Assembly: GCA_038501625.1 (NCBI GenBank)
Contig: JAZAYU010000038.1
Location: forward strand, 1,054,001 to 1,118,000
Reading direction: 5' to 3'
Length of the DNA: 64,000 nt
Source: Corbicula japonica
Taxonomy: Eukaryota; Mollusca; Bivalvia; Venerida; Cyrenidae
In this document: piece after piece, positions 23,190 to 34,439 of the stretch
Position numbering within the stretch: the stretch's first letter is position 1
Layout of the letters: the number at the start of each line of letters is the position of its first letter
Notes under the pieces: generated by a model
Seen by the model: only the letters and a program-made list of their open reading frames with translations
What the model was told of the DNA's origin: nothing
Database searches by the model: none
Program-made: the position numbers and the translations under genes

Positions 23190-24835
23190 CCAAAGGCGTA
23201 GTCAATGGGGCGGCAGGGGCGGCGGGCGCCGCCCTAATATTTCGACTAGTCGCCGTTATATTTTAGTCTCGTCGCTCCAAAAAAATTTGTGTCGCCTCTA
23301 GTTTAGGCTTCGCTGATGACAGGCATCAATTAGCTGCGCGTGACAGGGGAATAACGACTGCAAATGACCGCAGGGTGTTAATTGCACTTTTTGTTATTGT
23401 GTTTTGATATTTTTGTTATTGTGTCTGGGAAATACGAATTCGATTTTGTTTATTGTATTTATCTAATGTCAATTAAAAGGATATTTGGTTACATGTTATC
23501 TTTAAGAGCGGATCATTAGCGCAGTGGTTAGCGCGTCTGGTTTGAGTCCAGGGATCGCTGGTTTGATCCCCTGCTACTCCAACTAAAATATATAATAGTC
23601 GTTCGGACGGGACTTAAAACCGAGGTCCAGTGTAGTGGTGCTTTACATCAGGCACATAAAAGAACCAGGAACGATCCTCTGTATCGTGCACTATCCTCCA
23701 AGGTTGTATTAAGGTAAATAACTCAGTATTCCTCCGTGGTCCATTCGAATGAAGTCCGTTTCAATATATATGCAATTTTTTTTCTCTTCATCTGGGGGCC
23801 TCTTTACCGTTAGAAATCGACCTGTTTGTGACTTGTTGCAGGAATAACATGTCAGGAAAATAAATGAAAGCAATGTCATGCCTATATCTCGTGTGGTAGA
23901 GGCGTACTAGTTCCGGAAGAGTGGATGTATATTTTTGGCACCGTATTTGCGATACCGCGTTTAAAATAGGGTCTGTTCGGTTAGAGATCAGTAATTCTCT
24001 TACAAGTAAGTTAAACCCCCATTTGCTGTGTGTTTTTGAATAGATGAAATGTAGATCTTCACAGTCATATATGGTTGTCTAGAAATTAAGATGACAGAAA
24101 TCATGTTAAATGTGCATTGAATATTGGGAATTTAACATTGAGGTCTGTGGGAATTGGATTTACCTTGGTTCAACCTCCAAAACCTAAAATAACTAAAACT
24201 AGGAGTCGCTCATTAGGGTTTCCGGTAGGAACGATAATAAATGGAAATACACAACGTTATCTTCATTGTGTGATCAATCTTAACAAGTACTTCATGTATC
24301 ATAAATATTAGAACTATTTTTCATAATCCATAATTACATGTGATCAGATATGGACGATCCTAATCAACGCAGGGTCTCCTGATCAACCAAAGAATGTTGC
24401 ATTTCTAAAATCGAGGATCATTCTGCAAGCTGTGCTTAAACTTTAAATAATGAATAATCGAAAGATTCTAATATCAGACACTGACGCAGATGACCATTTT
24501 TTATTTTTTTTTATTTTCAGCAAGTCTTGGTCACCTCTTTCTGTGCCACAATGACATTATTTGTGTATGTAGGCTACGTTTCACTACAGATCATGTCAGC
24601 TACGATATGTTCATACCATGAAATACTTATTTTGTTATTTTTTAATTATTCATTGAGATTCGAAATGCAAGAACAGAACAATTTATTTTTAATTTGATGG
24701 TCATAAGATTGTTTAGTCATATACAAACCGAATAACAATTCGTGCACCTCTAATTTTATCATTTAAACTTTCAATATTTCAATCTTTAAAAAAAATCGCC
24801 GCCCCAATATCCAAAACTTCCCCACGCCCCTGCCA
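23190..24835. mobile_element. Possible hAT-like element ends
   Basis: A left sequence near 23192 ('aaaggcgtagtcaatggggc' + 'ggc') and a right sequence near 24790-24835 (minus reading 'caggggcgtggggaagtttt' + 'ggatattggggcggc') are weakly inverted and resemble hAT ends of the CAGGGGCG type. I could not find a convincing 8-bp target duplication, so the boundaries are tentative. Confidence 0.3.
23508..23740 (+). mobile_element. tRNA-derived SINE with conserved central region
   Basis: The head starts 'gagcggatcattagcgcagt' with the A-box TAGCGCAGTGG, and has the B-box GGTTTGATCCC about 40 bp later. The body includes 'gtcgttcggacgggacttaa' followed by 'aaccgaggtcc', which recalls the conserved central domains of widely shared animal SINE superfamilies. 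I cannot assign the superfamily without a search. Confidence 0.7.
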
Positions 24836-24994
24836 TCTGATATAAAACCTGAGTTATAGTATAAGAAAGATACGAACTGGGATACCAAACCTACTATTAG
24901 AAAATAGGCTGCTATAACATTATGACACCGCAGAAAGGAACTTTACTGTACAATTGTTACTTGGTGTATAAATCATTTCAATCATAATATGAAA

Positions 24995-25249
24995 TTATCT
25001 TGGAAATACACACTGTTTATAATTTAATTCTATATCCATGAAAGGCCTTTTTTTCCCCGTCAGTTGTAACTCGAAATCAGCACCAGAGCCATTTAAATTC
25101 TCCGTAACGGCGTCAGAACCAAATGGTCTAAGACACGATTTCATCCTTGCCGATAGCGATAGAGTATTATGCTGTAAATTATAAGATTCATAAATTTCAA
25201 CTATACTGGTTACGTAAGCCTCATAACAATCAACATTATTGATAAACAC
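24995..25249 (-). other. 84-codon open frame of unknown nature
   Basis: It starts with GTG rather than ATG; the first ATG lies within. Composition is balanced (SGADFELQLTGKKRPFMDIE near the end) and codon use is less AT-driven than its surroundings, but no domain is recognisable. It lies just inside the right TIR of the 4.8-kb element, downstream of that TIR's inward-facing donor-like site, so a remnant exon of an element gene is possible. Confidence 0.2.
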
Positions 25250-25859
25250 AACCCTTCAGGGCCTCGTATTTCGTCCAGTTTTTGCTAAAAAGTTAAATTT
25301 CCTGTGGAATTTTATTGTTGACGCTATACGGGTGCGTTTGATTTAACTGATTAATCGAACAAAAAAAACAACGGACCACATTGTGTAGATAAGGTAAGTA
25401 TATTAAAACATTAACATTACAGATTTTATAGGAATTCAATTATAATTCATATTATATTTATTTTGTTCTGACTACAATAATACTTTAAAACAGTAATACA
25501 TAGTTCTACAGGGTAGCTGTTTTCATGGAAAAGTAGACGATACAAAGTTGTCATAGAATAAAAAGCCGAAATAATTCGTCGCTCTCGCTTCAAATTTGAA
25601 ATAGCCAATAAGGTCATTTATTTTTATCAATTACAGGGTCAAACGGACACAACGGCAATAAAGCAAGCAATCATTTTATCAAGCAACAATCCTTTTCATT
25701 ATATGATCCAAGTTTACCAGTCTATACCTTACAATATGTATACTAATCGGAAACAAAATAGCACATACCTTTTCGTTTCTTAACTGGTCGCCATCTTGCG
25801 GACTGCCACAGGGTACCCACTATTTGGTACAGGGCAGCTGTTACACGACAGTGGAGGAG

Positions 25860-27050
25860 AGCTAGTAAACTTCTTAAATATAAACTGTTTCTTGTTCAAA
25901 AGTTCTAGTCTTTAGGTCGTTAGTTAAAAAATAGCCTGTATACTACTGGTATTCTGTGGAAGTAAAGAAATCACCCTGCGCGTTTTTACCCGTTGAGCAT
26001 ATTTCGAACAGGTCGTTCTCAACAGCGCTTATATTATTTTCATGTAACTGAAACACTAGATGCATTTGGAAATATAATACTGGCGGTGACATAAGTAACC
26101 TACTGTTTTATCATTTAATTTCGTGTGGATCAAAATTTGTGCAAATGACTTATTTGACATTTTCGCGAGGACTAAAATTCACGCACTTGTTTTATTCTAA
26201 GAAGACTAGATATTCAATGGTTTGATTTCGATAGAATTTGATTTCGCGCACATACCCTAACGCGAAATACGTGAAAATTAAACTCCGCGAGATATTATGA
26301 TACTACAGTAGTTGAAATTTGGCATGTTGACGATAGCAAAATTTAATCAATGGCAACAATCACTTTTTTCCTTATCTTCATTCAGAGTGGAGTGCAATCT
26401 CCTTCGCAGAGTTGTCGTTACCAACACTCACTTTACACCTCTGCGAAAGGCTCAATGTCAAGCTACTGACAAAACTAAGCAGCTTCATTTAATACAGGCG
26501 TAATTATGCATTTGAAAGCATGTGGTAAAACAAATGACAATATCTTCACTATTTTGTTTTTCGGCAAAACCGAATAAACCTAAGCTAGTTTAAATGTAGT
26601 TGGTGATTTTTATATTTTATGTAAAAGTAGTGGAAAGAAGTCCCAGTTTTAAACAGAGGACCTCAGGTGAATGTATATGAGCCGATAGTGTAAGATAGTG
26701 AGTAGAGTGAAGACTTTGAGTGTCAAGTCAAAATGGCGTATGTGAGCCTGCGAAGGAACTGAAACTTTGGCGGTCAAAATTGAACCGATGATTGATATCA
26801 TTCACAAAAAAATCACGAAACGGACCTATAGTAAATAACAACCTTGTTCACTATTGTTATAACTAATAATTGCTATTGAAACAATTAATTGTTGTTGTTT
26901 TTTCTGACACATCCATACACAACTTACTAACGGTTCTGTAAACAAATCAACCAATGTCTCGATTTAATATGATGGGATATTGTGGTTTTAAATGAAAAAG
27001 GTTCAACAACCAATCCCTGCATTATGAATGTTACATGTATAAATTAAACA
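25860..27050. other. No gene recognised
   Basis: It contains a fragment of the 'cgaaaattaaactccgcgag' fold-back repeat (26140-26300) and otherwise unassigned sequence. A 63-codon plus frame (26312-26503) has no recognisable feature. Confidence 0.45.
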
Positions 27051-27059
27051 ACAACTATC

Positions 27060-27131
27060 GCCCTAGTCGATGTTTGACATTACATGCACAGGGGAGGTTA
27101 CTCTTACATCACATGCACAGGGGAGGTTACT
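27060..27131. repeat. Short direct duplication overlapping gene A stop codon
   Basis: 'acatgcacaggggaggttac' occurs twice, about 36 bp apart (about 27083 and 27111). The second copy contains the complement of gene A's TAA stop. The duplicated piece therefore spans the end of the coding region and the start of the 3' UTR. Confidence 0.85.
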
Positions 27132-27231
27132 GTGTTCCCACAAGTTTGACAGCGTCTATCTCCACATAGCCGTTACTTGCTGTGCAGTCTACTTCTATAC
27201 GAATGTCCCTGGAAGGGCTGGTCATGGCAAA
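27127..27231 (-). CDS. Gene A coding exon 5: C-terminal strand and stop
   Basis: The acceptor is 'ccttttcag|TTTGCC'. 105 nt including TAA (complement of 27127-27129). It encodes residues 228-261, IRIEVDCTASNGYVEIDAVK then LVGTQ. This is the final strand of the FBXL4-type fold and is too short to be found as an isolated open frame. Confidence 0.9.
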   Translation of the reverse strand, partial: FAMTSPSRDIRIEVDCTASNGYVEIDAVKLVGTQ

Positions 27232-30200
27232 CTGAAAAGGTGAAAACAATTAGCAACATATTGGGTAAAATATTTTTGCTAATCCAACTTCAGACGATTA
27301 GTTTATTATTTTGGTTACTTGTCTAATTCTGAAGTGTACAGGTTTCTTAATAAAATTTTCAGTATCTTATTATCTTCAACTCTTATCACGAATTTTATAT
27401 TATGATTAGCAAAGATATTTCTACTTTTAAATGTATAAATGTAAATATTGTAGTGAACGTACATTTCTGCGATATGTCTCTTTTAGTTCTATATTAAAAT
27501 GGCCATTTGCAAGTCAAATTTATGTAATGTACTCTGTACTGTTTTATGATGTTATGTTTTATGTAATGTTTAATGTAATGTTAGTAAATGGATGAGACAA
27601 TAACAAATAAACTATTAAACTATAGAATTGACATACAAAGAAAAAGATATATGTTAACAAAATAACTAACTATTTTGAGTCTACTTCTTTACGAACGGCT
27701 CTGGAAGGGATGAAATTACAGAAATACAAATGTGTTGAAAGAACGACTTTTGAATTTTTATTTTCTAATTTTACAAAGTACAGGAAAATAAGTGGAAAAA
27801 AACTTTTTTCCTGAGTATCTATCTATCAATTTATATATAGTTTCTCGGCGGAAGCCGGTGCTTTACGTACTGTAACTTCAACCTGTTTTTAACAAGATTT
27901 CCCTTGAAATCTTCATAAACACCTGTCATCGTCGAGAAAAGAAGGAGAAAAAACGACCAACTGTTTATATTGTTGAAAGGGAACTTTGAAAAGAGAACTT
28001 TAATTGCCACCGAACACGACAAAATTTAATATGAAAATACTGAAGGCTCGGTTTCATTGAGCCTGTTCATGGGAAGTAACAGAAACGAATATGACTCCCC
28101 ACGCCGTCTAGCCCAGGTTTGAGCGCAACTCAACATTAACACCAATACAATTTGTACAAACAGTACTATTTCTATCAATCCCAACGATGGTATGAATATG
28201 GCGGTGAACATGGAACCTTCAATGCGGTATATTCAGTCGAGATTAATACAATTCCATGTTTAGCGGCCTATGATTATTGGGTCCATCATCAAGCCTACAG
28301 AGCGATGTTCAACACCATGTTGGTATAGAATGTAAAATAGTTTTATGAAAACATTGGAATTTCATCAGTGCGAATGAATTCTGGTTGTAACTAATAACTT
28401 TCATTTAATGAGATTGCAGTAAATTCCCATACGCATGTGATGTTATTGTCAATCAATTGTTAAGATGGCTCCTACCTATATCCTTATTTCCATTAATTAC
28501 ACTTCTAATTAAAGTAGTGGCCAACACTAGTAACAAATGTGCTACATGGGTTGTGATAGTCATGTTTTTCGTTACGCTGTATATATGTTGACCTACATTT
28601 AATACAGGTGCAAATACTCTAGCAAATGAGAGGACTTGAACGTTATTTGTTGACCAAAGCGTTGTCCAGTTTCCCAATCCGTCAAGACCTTTTATAGCCT
28701 TCACACCTCCAGCATGGTAGGTTTCATAGATTTCCACACCAGTAATGTACACGGCTTCAGCGAACTGGACCTGTTTTATACATAAAAAAGTAAAATAAGC
28801 CTATGTGGAAATTCCACATTTAGAAGATACAGGCTCCCCACACAGCAAGGAAGCAGAGAAAGAGAGCATGGTTTATCAAATGATTAATTTCAAAACCGAC
28901 ACCGCAAACAATAAACAAAAATGAGAACTATAACATTTCAAGTTTTAAACTATATTTATAAAAAAAGTGAAATATGCATATCAGGAACCGCCACACTCAC
29001 AAATCACAGCCTCCACACGCAGCGAAAAAGAAATGAAAAGAGAGCATGTGTTTATAACTATGTCGAATTCAACTAACAGTATTTAGAAGAACCGTATTTC
29101 GTCTTTTATGCATTTCCATCATTTGATTAAATTATGGTCTACGTGCAACGAACGACATCTCAACACCAGTTCGAAACAATATCGCAATATATAGACACAT
29201 TTAAATCGCATGATATAGATACATGTATATTTCAATTAATACAAAGAATGGTGTATCTTTATAAGTTTCAGTTATAATCCAAAACACCTTGTTTTAATCT
29301 AAAAGTATGTTTACAAAAATAGAGAAATGAGGCTCATTCTTAGAAGTCATGCACACGGCGTTCCACTGAACAATACCTGTAAATATTGATTAGAGTCTAT
29401 TACGTAAGGAGACCATGCACCAGGGATATCCCCATAGCTTGGATACACATTCGGTGGTCCTAGAGCTTCGTTAGCCATCCAGCTGTCAGAAGAAATAGTT
29501 AGAATCAATGCTTATTATTGTGTTATTATGTGAACTTTATAATAGATGAAAAAAGGAACTTTGAAAGCCACGACATATATACGACAAATATGAAAATATT
29601 GCAGGCTCGGTGTGATTGAGCCTGTTAATGCACAGGAAAGGAAATGCATATTACTGCCCACGCCGCCTAGCCCCGGGTTGAGCACAACTCAATATATACA
29701 CCAATAAACAGTACAATTTTGATCAATCCCAAACGATGGAAAGCATATGACGGTGAACATGGAACCTTCAATGCGGTATTTTCAGACTAATACCATTCCA
29801 TGTTCAGCGGCGTATGGCCCCCAGAGTTCGTAATAGTTCGTAATAATAGTTCGCATTCTTTGGGGTGGGGATGACACTCATGATTATTAGATTTCTTAAA
29901 ATGCCCCAGCAATTTAACTCCTTAGTAATGAAAAAAGTAAATTTCACTTTGTCAAATGAATATAAAGATCTACTTAGTGAAATTTAAAACGCAACTTCTT
30001 TAAACAGAACACGACATATATTTCGTGTTTAAACAAGTTGCGTTACTCTTTCCTTATAATTGACAGCATTTATATAATAGTTGATGGGATAATTGTTAGA
30101 CGTCATCCCGATTATAAAAAAAATTAGCACATCATCTATTGCAACGATTAAATTAAAGTTCTGTCAGATATGATCAACACCCTGAATAACAAAAATATTA

Positions 30201-33200
30201 ATGACCATCTACAGCCATCATTGCTCGTTCATCGATAAAACAGAAAATTATTAAAGTCTAACTGCAAAAACCGTTCAATGAAACTTATAATCTTACAAAT
30301 AAAATTTATTATTAATGTATCGTTATCTTGCATATGTTAAAACATGTTAGAACAGTGAAGAAAAATAACTAGATCTAAATAATCCCTAATATTTTTTTAC
30401 ATAATTTCTAAAAAACATTATTTGAAATGCCCACATGAGGTATTACAATGACAACACTTTGTTGATGTCCTTTCGACTTACATATGTTAACAATATTCGT
30501 GGGATATCTGTAAAGTGTGTTTGTCCGGCACCGGCAAAACTGATCTGTGCCCAAGGTTATAAAACTGAGCATGGAGAAACCAGTCTCAAATCTCAAGCAT
30601 CTGATTGGTTGACCAGTCGCCATTTTTGCCAATCAGATGCATGAGAATTGAGGCTGGTTTCCAATCTCAGTTTTATAACCTTCAGCCCTGTGTACTGGTG
30701 ACACGAATGTTACACAGCGAATCGCGCCATTCATGCAGCATATGTTTTTTTTTCATGAGCTGTTAAATACTATGAAAATGCAAAAAAGCACATTATGACA
30801 ATCCTTAAAACTAAAGTTAAAAGATCTAAAAATAAATTAAGTAACGCAAGTGAAAATGAAAATTCACTTCACCCTCCTACATCAAACGAATTGAAGGTCA
30901 GTATTTTCTTATCATGATCATGAGTTCATCGTTTGTTGCAATGTAAAATATATAAAACCTTTAATAAACATGTATTATTCCTTTGATACACATAAACAGA
31001 AATAGAAAATACCTTTCAAGGTAAAATTCTGAGGAAAATCCCGTTACAGTCTGCGCCCATTGCGATATATTCTGCTGCGATTGCGTCTTCGCAGTCTCTG
31101 TAACAAAATAACAATAAAAACTAATTAATAAAGTTTAACGTAAAAAGTGTTGGACATACGTCTCTGTATTGTGATCCGTTTTGAAAAAGAATAGCAACAC
31201 ACACCTATTGGTTACTGTATGGCGGACAAACATTGCAAATGATGAAAACTAGCTTAAATTAAAAAAAATGATTCTCCGGAAATATCTTCATTGCAAGCGA
31301 GATTTTAATGTATTTATCTTAGCAAGAAAAAACGTATGCAGTTCATGTTCTGTCAAAATATTACCAAACACTTAATAAATTTAAAAAAAAACGTTTGCAT
31401 CATACCTCATGGACCATAATTATACTAGTATATCAAAAACCAATACCTGTACCAGTTATATGCAAATATACAACAAGCTGTGGCGATTTGTCAAATTAAA
31501 AATATTCGATAAATTATGTACTGAAATGAAAAGCCAACTTTAAGAAATTCGTGAAGGTCACGTTTCATGTCTACTTTCTGTTTCAAGTTAAAACATTTTG
31601 TTTTGTTTTGTTTTGTTGTAGTTATCAGTTTCAATGACCTCCCTTGGTGTAATATGCTTATTTCAAACCATTGTCATTGTGGGTGATTGTATAAAGGCAT
31701 ACATGAACTATCCTTTTTAGTGGATACAGATGGTATGTGCTGTGTCTGTCTCTTGCATGGTTGGCTAGGCGCTGCCGCCGCATTTGTAAGGCCTTGTGGT
31801 AATCTATACATTTGAAAAGCTGACATTGTTTTGTCAGATGACCGTAATATATTATAGAAAGTTTTCTACTCCATTTCTCGTTTATCTAGTTATCACATGT
31901 CGCTGATTTTTATTCTTTTATCTAGGGCCCACACGCCGCTGAGTTTTGATTAGTTTTACATGTATTTTCTGGATGTTCCATGTTCACTGCCGTATGCACA
32001 CCATCATGTGGGATGGATCAGCATGTGTACTGTTTACTTGTGTAGAATTCGGATTGAGCTCAAACTAGGGTTACGTGGCGAATGGTGGAAAAACTGGAGT
32101 GATTCTTTTTATCTTTAGATCTAACAGTGCAAATGAAGTGATATATGAGTAGGTATATTGTGTGATACCTTCAATCAGTAGAAATTTTTATTATTAATGG
32201 AATGATACCTTCATGGATATACTGTTTGATGTTTATAGTCAGTTGACCTATGTGTAAAAATGGAATTAAACTTATTTATGTATAAAGGGAATGATTCTTA
32301 CAGTCAATAGATCTATGGTTATGATCTGGCTGAAGGCCTCTTCGCTTAAATGCAATTGACGCATATTTATCTAATCGTGGGTTTACGGCAGTTGAAAAAC
32401 TGAAGAACGAAATTTGACTGTAAAATTATACAGTATTATTGTTGATAATATTATTGTTGATAACGATATTTTACGGCATTGGTCAAATTTATGATGAAAG
32501 AAATACTAGAATTAATCAATTTTAGACAACAAAAGAGGACCGCTTACAGTGTTTGTAAAAGTAATTTATTCAAAATAATTCCAGCTGTTTATTTCCGCAT
32601 AGCCATGCATATTTTACAAAGTATTTAAATATTTAATATTGAAATTTTTACTTTGTATTGTATTTAATACATTGAGTCAGATATACTATTAAAACTTATA
32701 GTAAATTATATTTACTTAAATTGCCTTTTTAATTTCTTTATTTGTTTATGACTTTGCCCTTATTAGGTCTACTTCAATAACGTAACCGAATTATTAAGCA
32801 CCAGTTCTCGTTATCCTTAATTTAAATGGGCACGACATGGGAAAAGCTGTCTTCGGACAAAGATTTTGACATTGATGTTACTATATTTAAAAGAACTTTT
32901 AATTATCTATTCTTATAAAAAAAAATGATACATTTTTCGATACCACGGTATTTTCATCGCGAAATATAAGTAATGTCGTCTGCTCAACTTTCGGACGTCA
33001 TTTCAAGAATTGACTTCAAGTTTTCAACTGTCCGAAGGTTCATTATCCCGTGACGCGTCCCACTTTTTAAAAAAAAATTGATAAGAAAATATAAATATAT
33101 TGTTGTCAAATTAATATCATGAATGTTATTTATCCATAAAAAATTGCAAGCAGCATGAAATTTATAATTAAAGACAAGATTTTAAGAGAAGAACACTTTG

Positions 33201-33680
33201 TAAAGACATTGCCCCTACAGCTGCTGAACACGGTTCGGAAGTCGGACTAAATCTGTATAATTTGTATAATTTTATAATTTTACAGTTTAACAAAGAAACT
33301 GGCTCTGCTCCCTTAAAAGCAAATGTTACATGTGTGTCATTAAGAGGCACCATAGCTCTCTTACCGTCGTAAAAGTATTGTGAACCAGCGAAGACTCCTA
33401 AAAGGTCACCCATTTTGTATATTTTTGTGCACCCGCTGCACCATCCAGACATCGGTAGAAAAAACATGCTGCGGCAGTCTGTATGAATGTTACACTCCTT
33501 CGCACAAGTAATCTTTGTAACGTCTGTCATCATTAGGGCCGTATCATTCTGTGCACAAGTAAAACCATCCAAAGATGGGTCTCGAACAAATTTTGTGGAA
33601 TTTGTAAGAGAAATAACTCCATTCCCGGTAAGCAATAGCCAAGCACAGGTCATAACAACAGAGGGTAACATCGCCTGCAT
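27127..33680 (-). CDS. Gene A: secreted apple-like + FBXL4-type galactose-binding-like protein (5 coding exons)
   Basis: Joined coding exons 33365-33680, 31013-31097, 29377-29482, 28597-28770 and 27127-27231 (complement) give 786 nt, 261 residues plus TAA. All introns are GT-AG and phases agree (1, 2, 0, 0). Residues 1-25 are a signal peptide. Residues 40-105 form an apple/PAN-like module with Cys42, 59, 63, 69, 81 and 84. Residues 120-261 resemble the discoidin-like N-terminal domain of FBXL4, with key stretches SWMANEALGPPNVYP, AWSPYVIDSNQYLQVQFAEA, VEIYETYHAGGV and a terminal VEIDAVKLVG; no F-box or LRR follows. The start is the ATG at 33680, five bases after an acceptor (polypyrimidine-ctag), so the first exon is noncoding and lies upstream. 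Likely role: extracellular glycan or ligand binding. The domain calls come from motif recognition; function is inferred. Confidence 0.85.
27990..28250. repeat. Dispersed repeat R2, copy 1 (gene A intron 4)
   Basis: Contains 'tgaaggctcggtttcattga' + 'gcctgttcatg', then 'ccccacgccgtctagcccag' and 'gagcgcaactcaaca'. Matching copies lie at 29555-29815 (direct) and 36390-36545 (inverted). The minus frame at 28026-28211 is internal to it. Confidence 0.75.
28597..28770 (-). CDS. Gene A coding exon 4: core of FBXL4-type domain
   Basis: The acceptor is 'tataaaacag|GTCCAG' and the donor TTAAAT|GTAGGT. 174 nt, phase 0 to 0. It encodes residues 170-227, including VEIYETYHAGGV, W(203-204 region)TTLW and the FAPVLN end. 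An alternative GT four bases further (TAG|GTCAAC) would break the frame with exon 5. Confidence 0.9.
28965..29060 (+). repeat. Dispersed repeat R1, truncated copy (gene A intron 3)
   Basis: 'gtgaaatatgcatatcagga' + 'accgccacactcac', then 'cacgcagcgaaaaagaaatg' and 'gagcatgtgtttataa'. Only the first third of R1 is present. A shorter relative ('aaattccacatttagaagat') lies at 28808. Confidence 0.75.
29377..29482 (-). CDS. Gene A coding exon 3: start of FBXL4-type domain
   Basis: The acceptor is 'ttcttctgacag|CTGGATGG' and the donor TACAG|GTATTG. 106 nt, phase 2 to 0. It encodes residues 134-169, with the GPPNVYP and AWSPYV motifs typical of FBXL4-like sequences. Confidence 0.9.
29555..29815. 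repeat. Dispersed repeat R2, copy 2 (gene A intron 2)
   Basis: Matches copy 1 from 'tttgaaagccacgacatata' through 'gcaggctcggtgtgattgag' to 'catgttcagcggcgtatg'. Two copies in neighbouring introns of one gene, same orientation. Confidence 0.75.
30222..30535. mobile_element. TTAA-family fold-back, left arm only (gene A intron 2)
   Basis: 'cattgctcgttcatcgataa' through 'gacttacatatgttaacaat' matches the left arms at 15190 and 17395. The right arm is absent; the sequence runs directly into a family C MITE at about 30545, suggesting deletion between elements. Confidence 0.7.
30543..30692. mobile_element. CCAAT fold-back MITE (family C), near-complete copy
   Basis: The arms run from 'cccaaggttataaaactgag' to the inverted 'ctcagttttataaccttcag' + 'ccc', about 145 bp. 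The centre carries 'aagcatctgattggttgacc' facing 'gccaatcagatgcatgagaa', that is, two CCAATCAG words in inverted order. Confidence 0.8.
31013..31097 (-). CDS. Gene A coding exon 2: linker
   Basis: The acceptor is 'gttacag|AGACTGCG' and the donor GAAAG|GTATTT. 85 nt, phase 1 to phase 2. It encodes residues 106-133, a Gln/Thr/Ser-rich linker ending FSSEFYLE that leads into the galactose-binding-like domain. Confidence 0.85.
31098..33364 (-). other. Gene A intron 1 (2.3 kb)
   Basis: Bounded by GTAAGAG and TTACAG on the minus strand. It holds a short (ttttg)n run at 31595-31620 and otherwise AT-rich unassigned sequence. No additional exon with matching phase was seen. Confidence 0.7.
33365..33680 (-). 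CDS. Gene A coding exon 1: signal peptide and apple-like module
   Basis: The ATG at 33678-33680 is preceded by 'ttttttttctag|TTATC'. The donor is GACG|GTAAGAG (GT at 33364-33363), leaving phase 1. It encodes residues 1-105. The open frame continues past the donor to 33168, but the continuation lacks domain features and is taken as intron read-through. Confidence 0.85.
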
Positions 33681-34439
33681 GATAACTAGAAAAAAAAACA
33701 TCGAACACCACGTCAACGAATTCAACAGTGACCGCTTTCTCTGAAGGCAACTATCCTACAGAATAACAAAATAAATTCGTCATAACAAATAGTATTTGTT
33801 CAAATTAATTATAGTCAAATAGTCGAGCGTTGGTCCAAAGTTCTGTCATCGAAGCGTACTGGTTTTAACCAATTAACAAATATTGACCTATTATTAAAAT
33901 AACGCCTTCCTGAAACGTCCATGAATGTGATGATTATCTGAAGTAATTTTTGTTTCCTTTCGCAGCATAATAATAAAATAAATCTTAACTTCTAAGCTAC
34001 ATTAGTTGCTTACTAAAGCAAGAGTGCTCATGTTTGTATCTAATGGTTTATTGCATATTATTTAAATTCAAATATGTCAATCGCGTTTGAGCATAAGATT
34101 GTTTGATCGATGTTTAAGTGAAATTTAAGTGCTTCCGAGAAATTGGATAAACACTCCATCCGAACAGCATTAACCCATTTGTCAAGAAGTCAAATATTAC
34201 AGTTTTAGTAATAAGCTTTTCAGTCACAATAATAATAATCAAGTAACGACAACGTTCATTGTGCAGCTATGGAACTGTGCATATAGTTATCGTGGTTAGC
34301 CGCTGCCACCGTTACTGTGCTGGTCGTGAACTCGGTGTAGTCCTGTATCATAAGTTTTTGTCTTTGTTTTCTAAAACAAAATTGCCGTTACTTAATTCTT
34401 TAGGGGAAACCATCAATTCCACCAAAATAAAGATAAGGT

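Larger units (their letters stand above)
21052..25853. mobile_element. 4.8-kb DNA element with long TIRs and 5-bp target duplication
   Basis: The left end (21052-21363) and the reverse complement of the right end (about 25545-25853) match over about 310 bp with only a handful of differences. Both start CACTGTCGTGTAACAGCTGC. GAGGA flanks the element on each side (21047-21051 and 25854-25858), a perfect 5-bp target duplication. The right TIR continues another 40 bp ('ctacttttccatgaaaacag'), matched on the left only after a 190-bp insertion (about 21364-21555). No transposase-length frame lies inside, so it is non-autonomous. CACTG termini with 5-bp duplication suggest a Transib/RAG-like or CMC-like origin, but the superfamily is not established. 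Confidence 0.85.

Noticed and set aside
23515..23585. Functional tRNA gene
   Set aside because: A and B boxes are present, but the acceptor arms do not pair and a SINE body follows.
33168..33364. The extension of gene A's first exon frame to 33168
   Set aside because: It lies past a strong GTAAGAG donor whose phase fits the next exon exactly; the extension has no domain features.
33681..33725. An upstream start for gene A giving 15 more residues
   Set aside because: The codon at 33725 is TTG, and the stretch is a polypyrimidine tract ending in 'ctag', that is, an intron end. The ATG at 33680 follows it directly.
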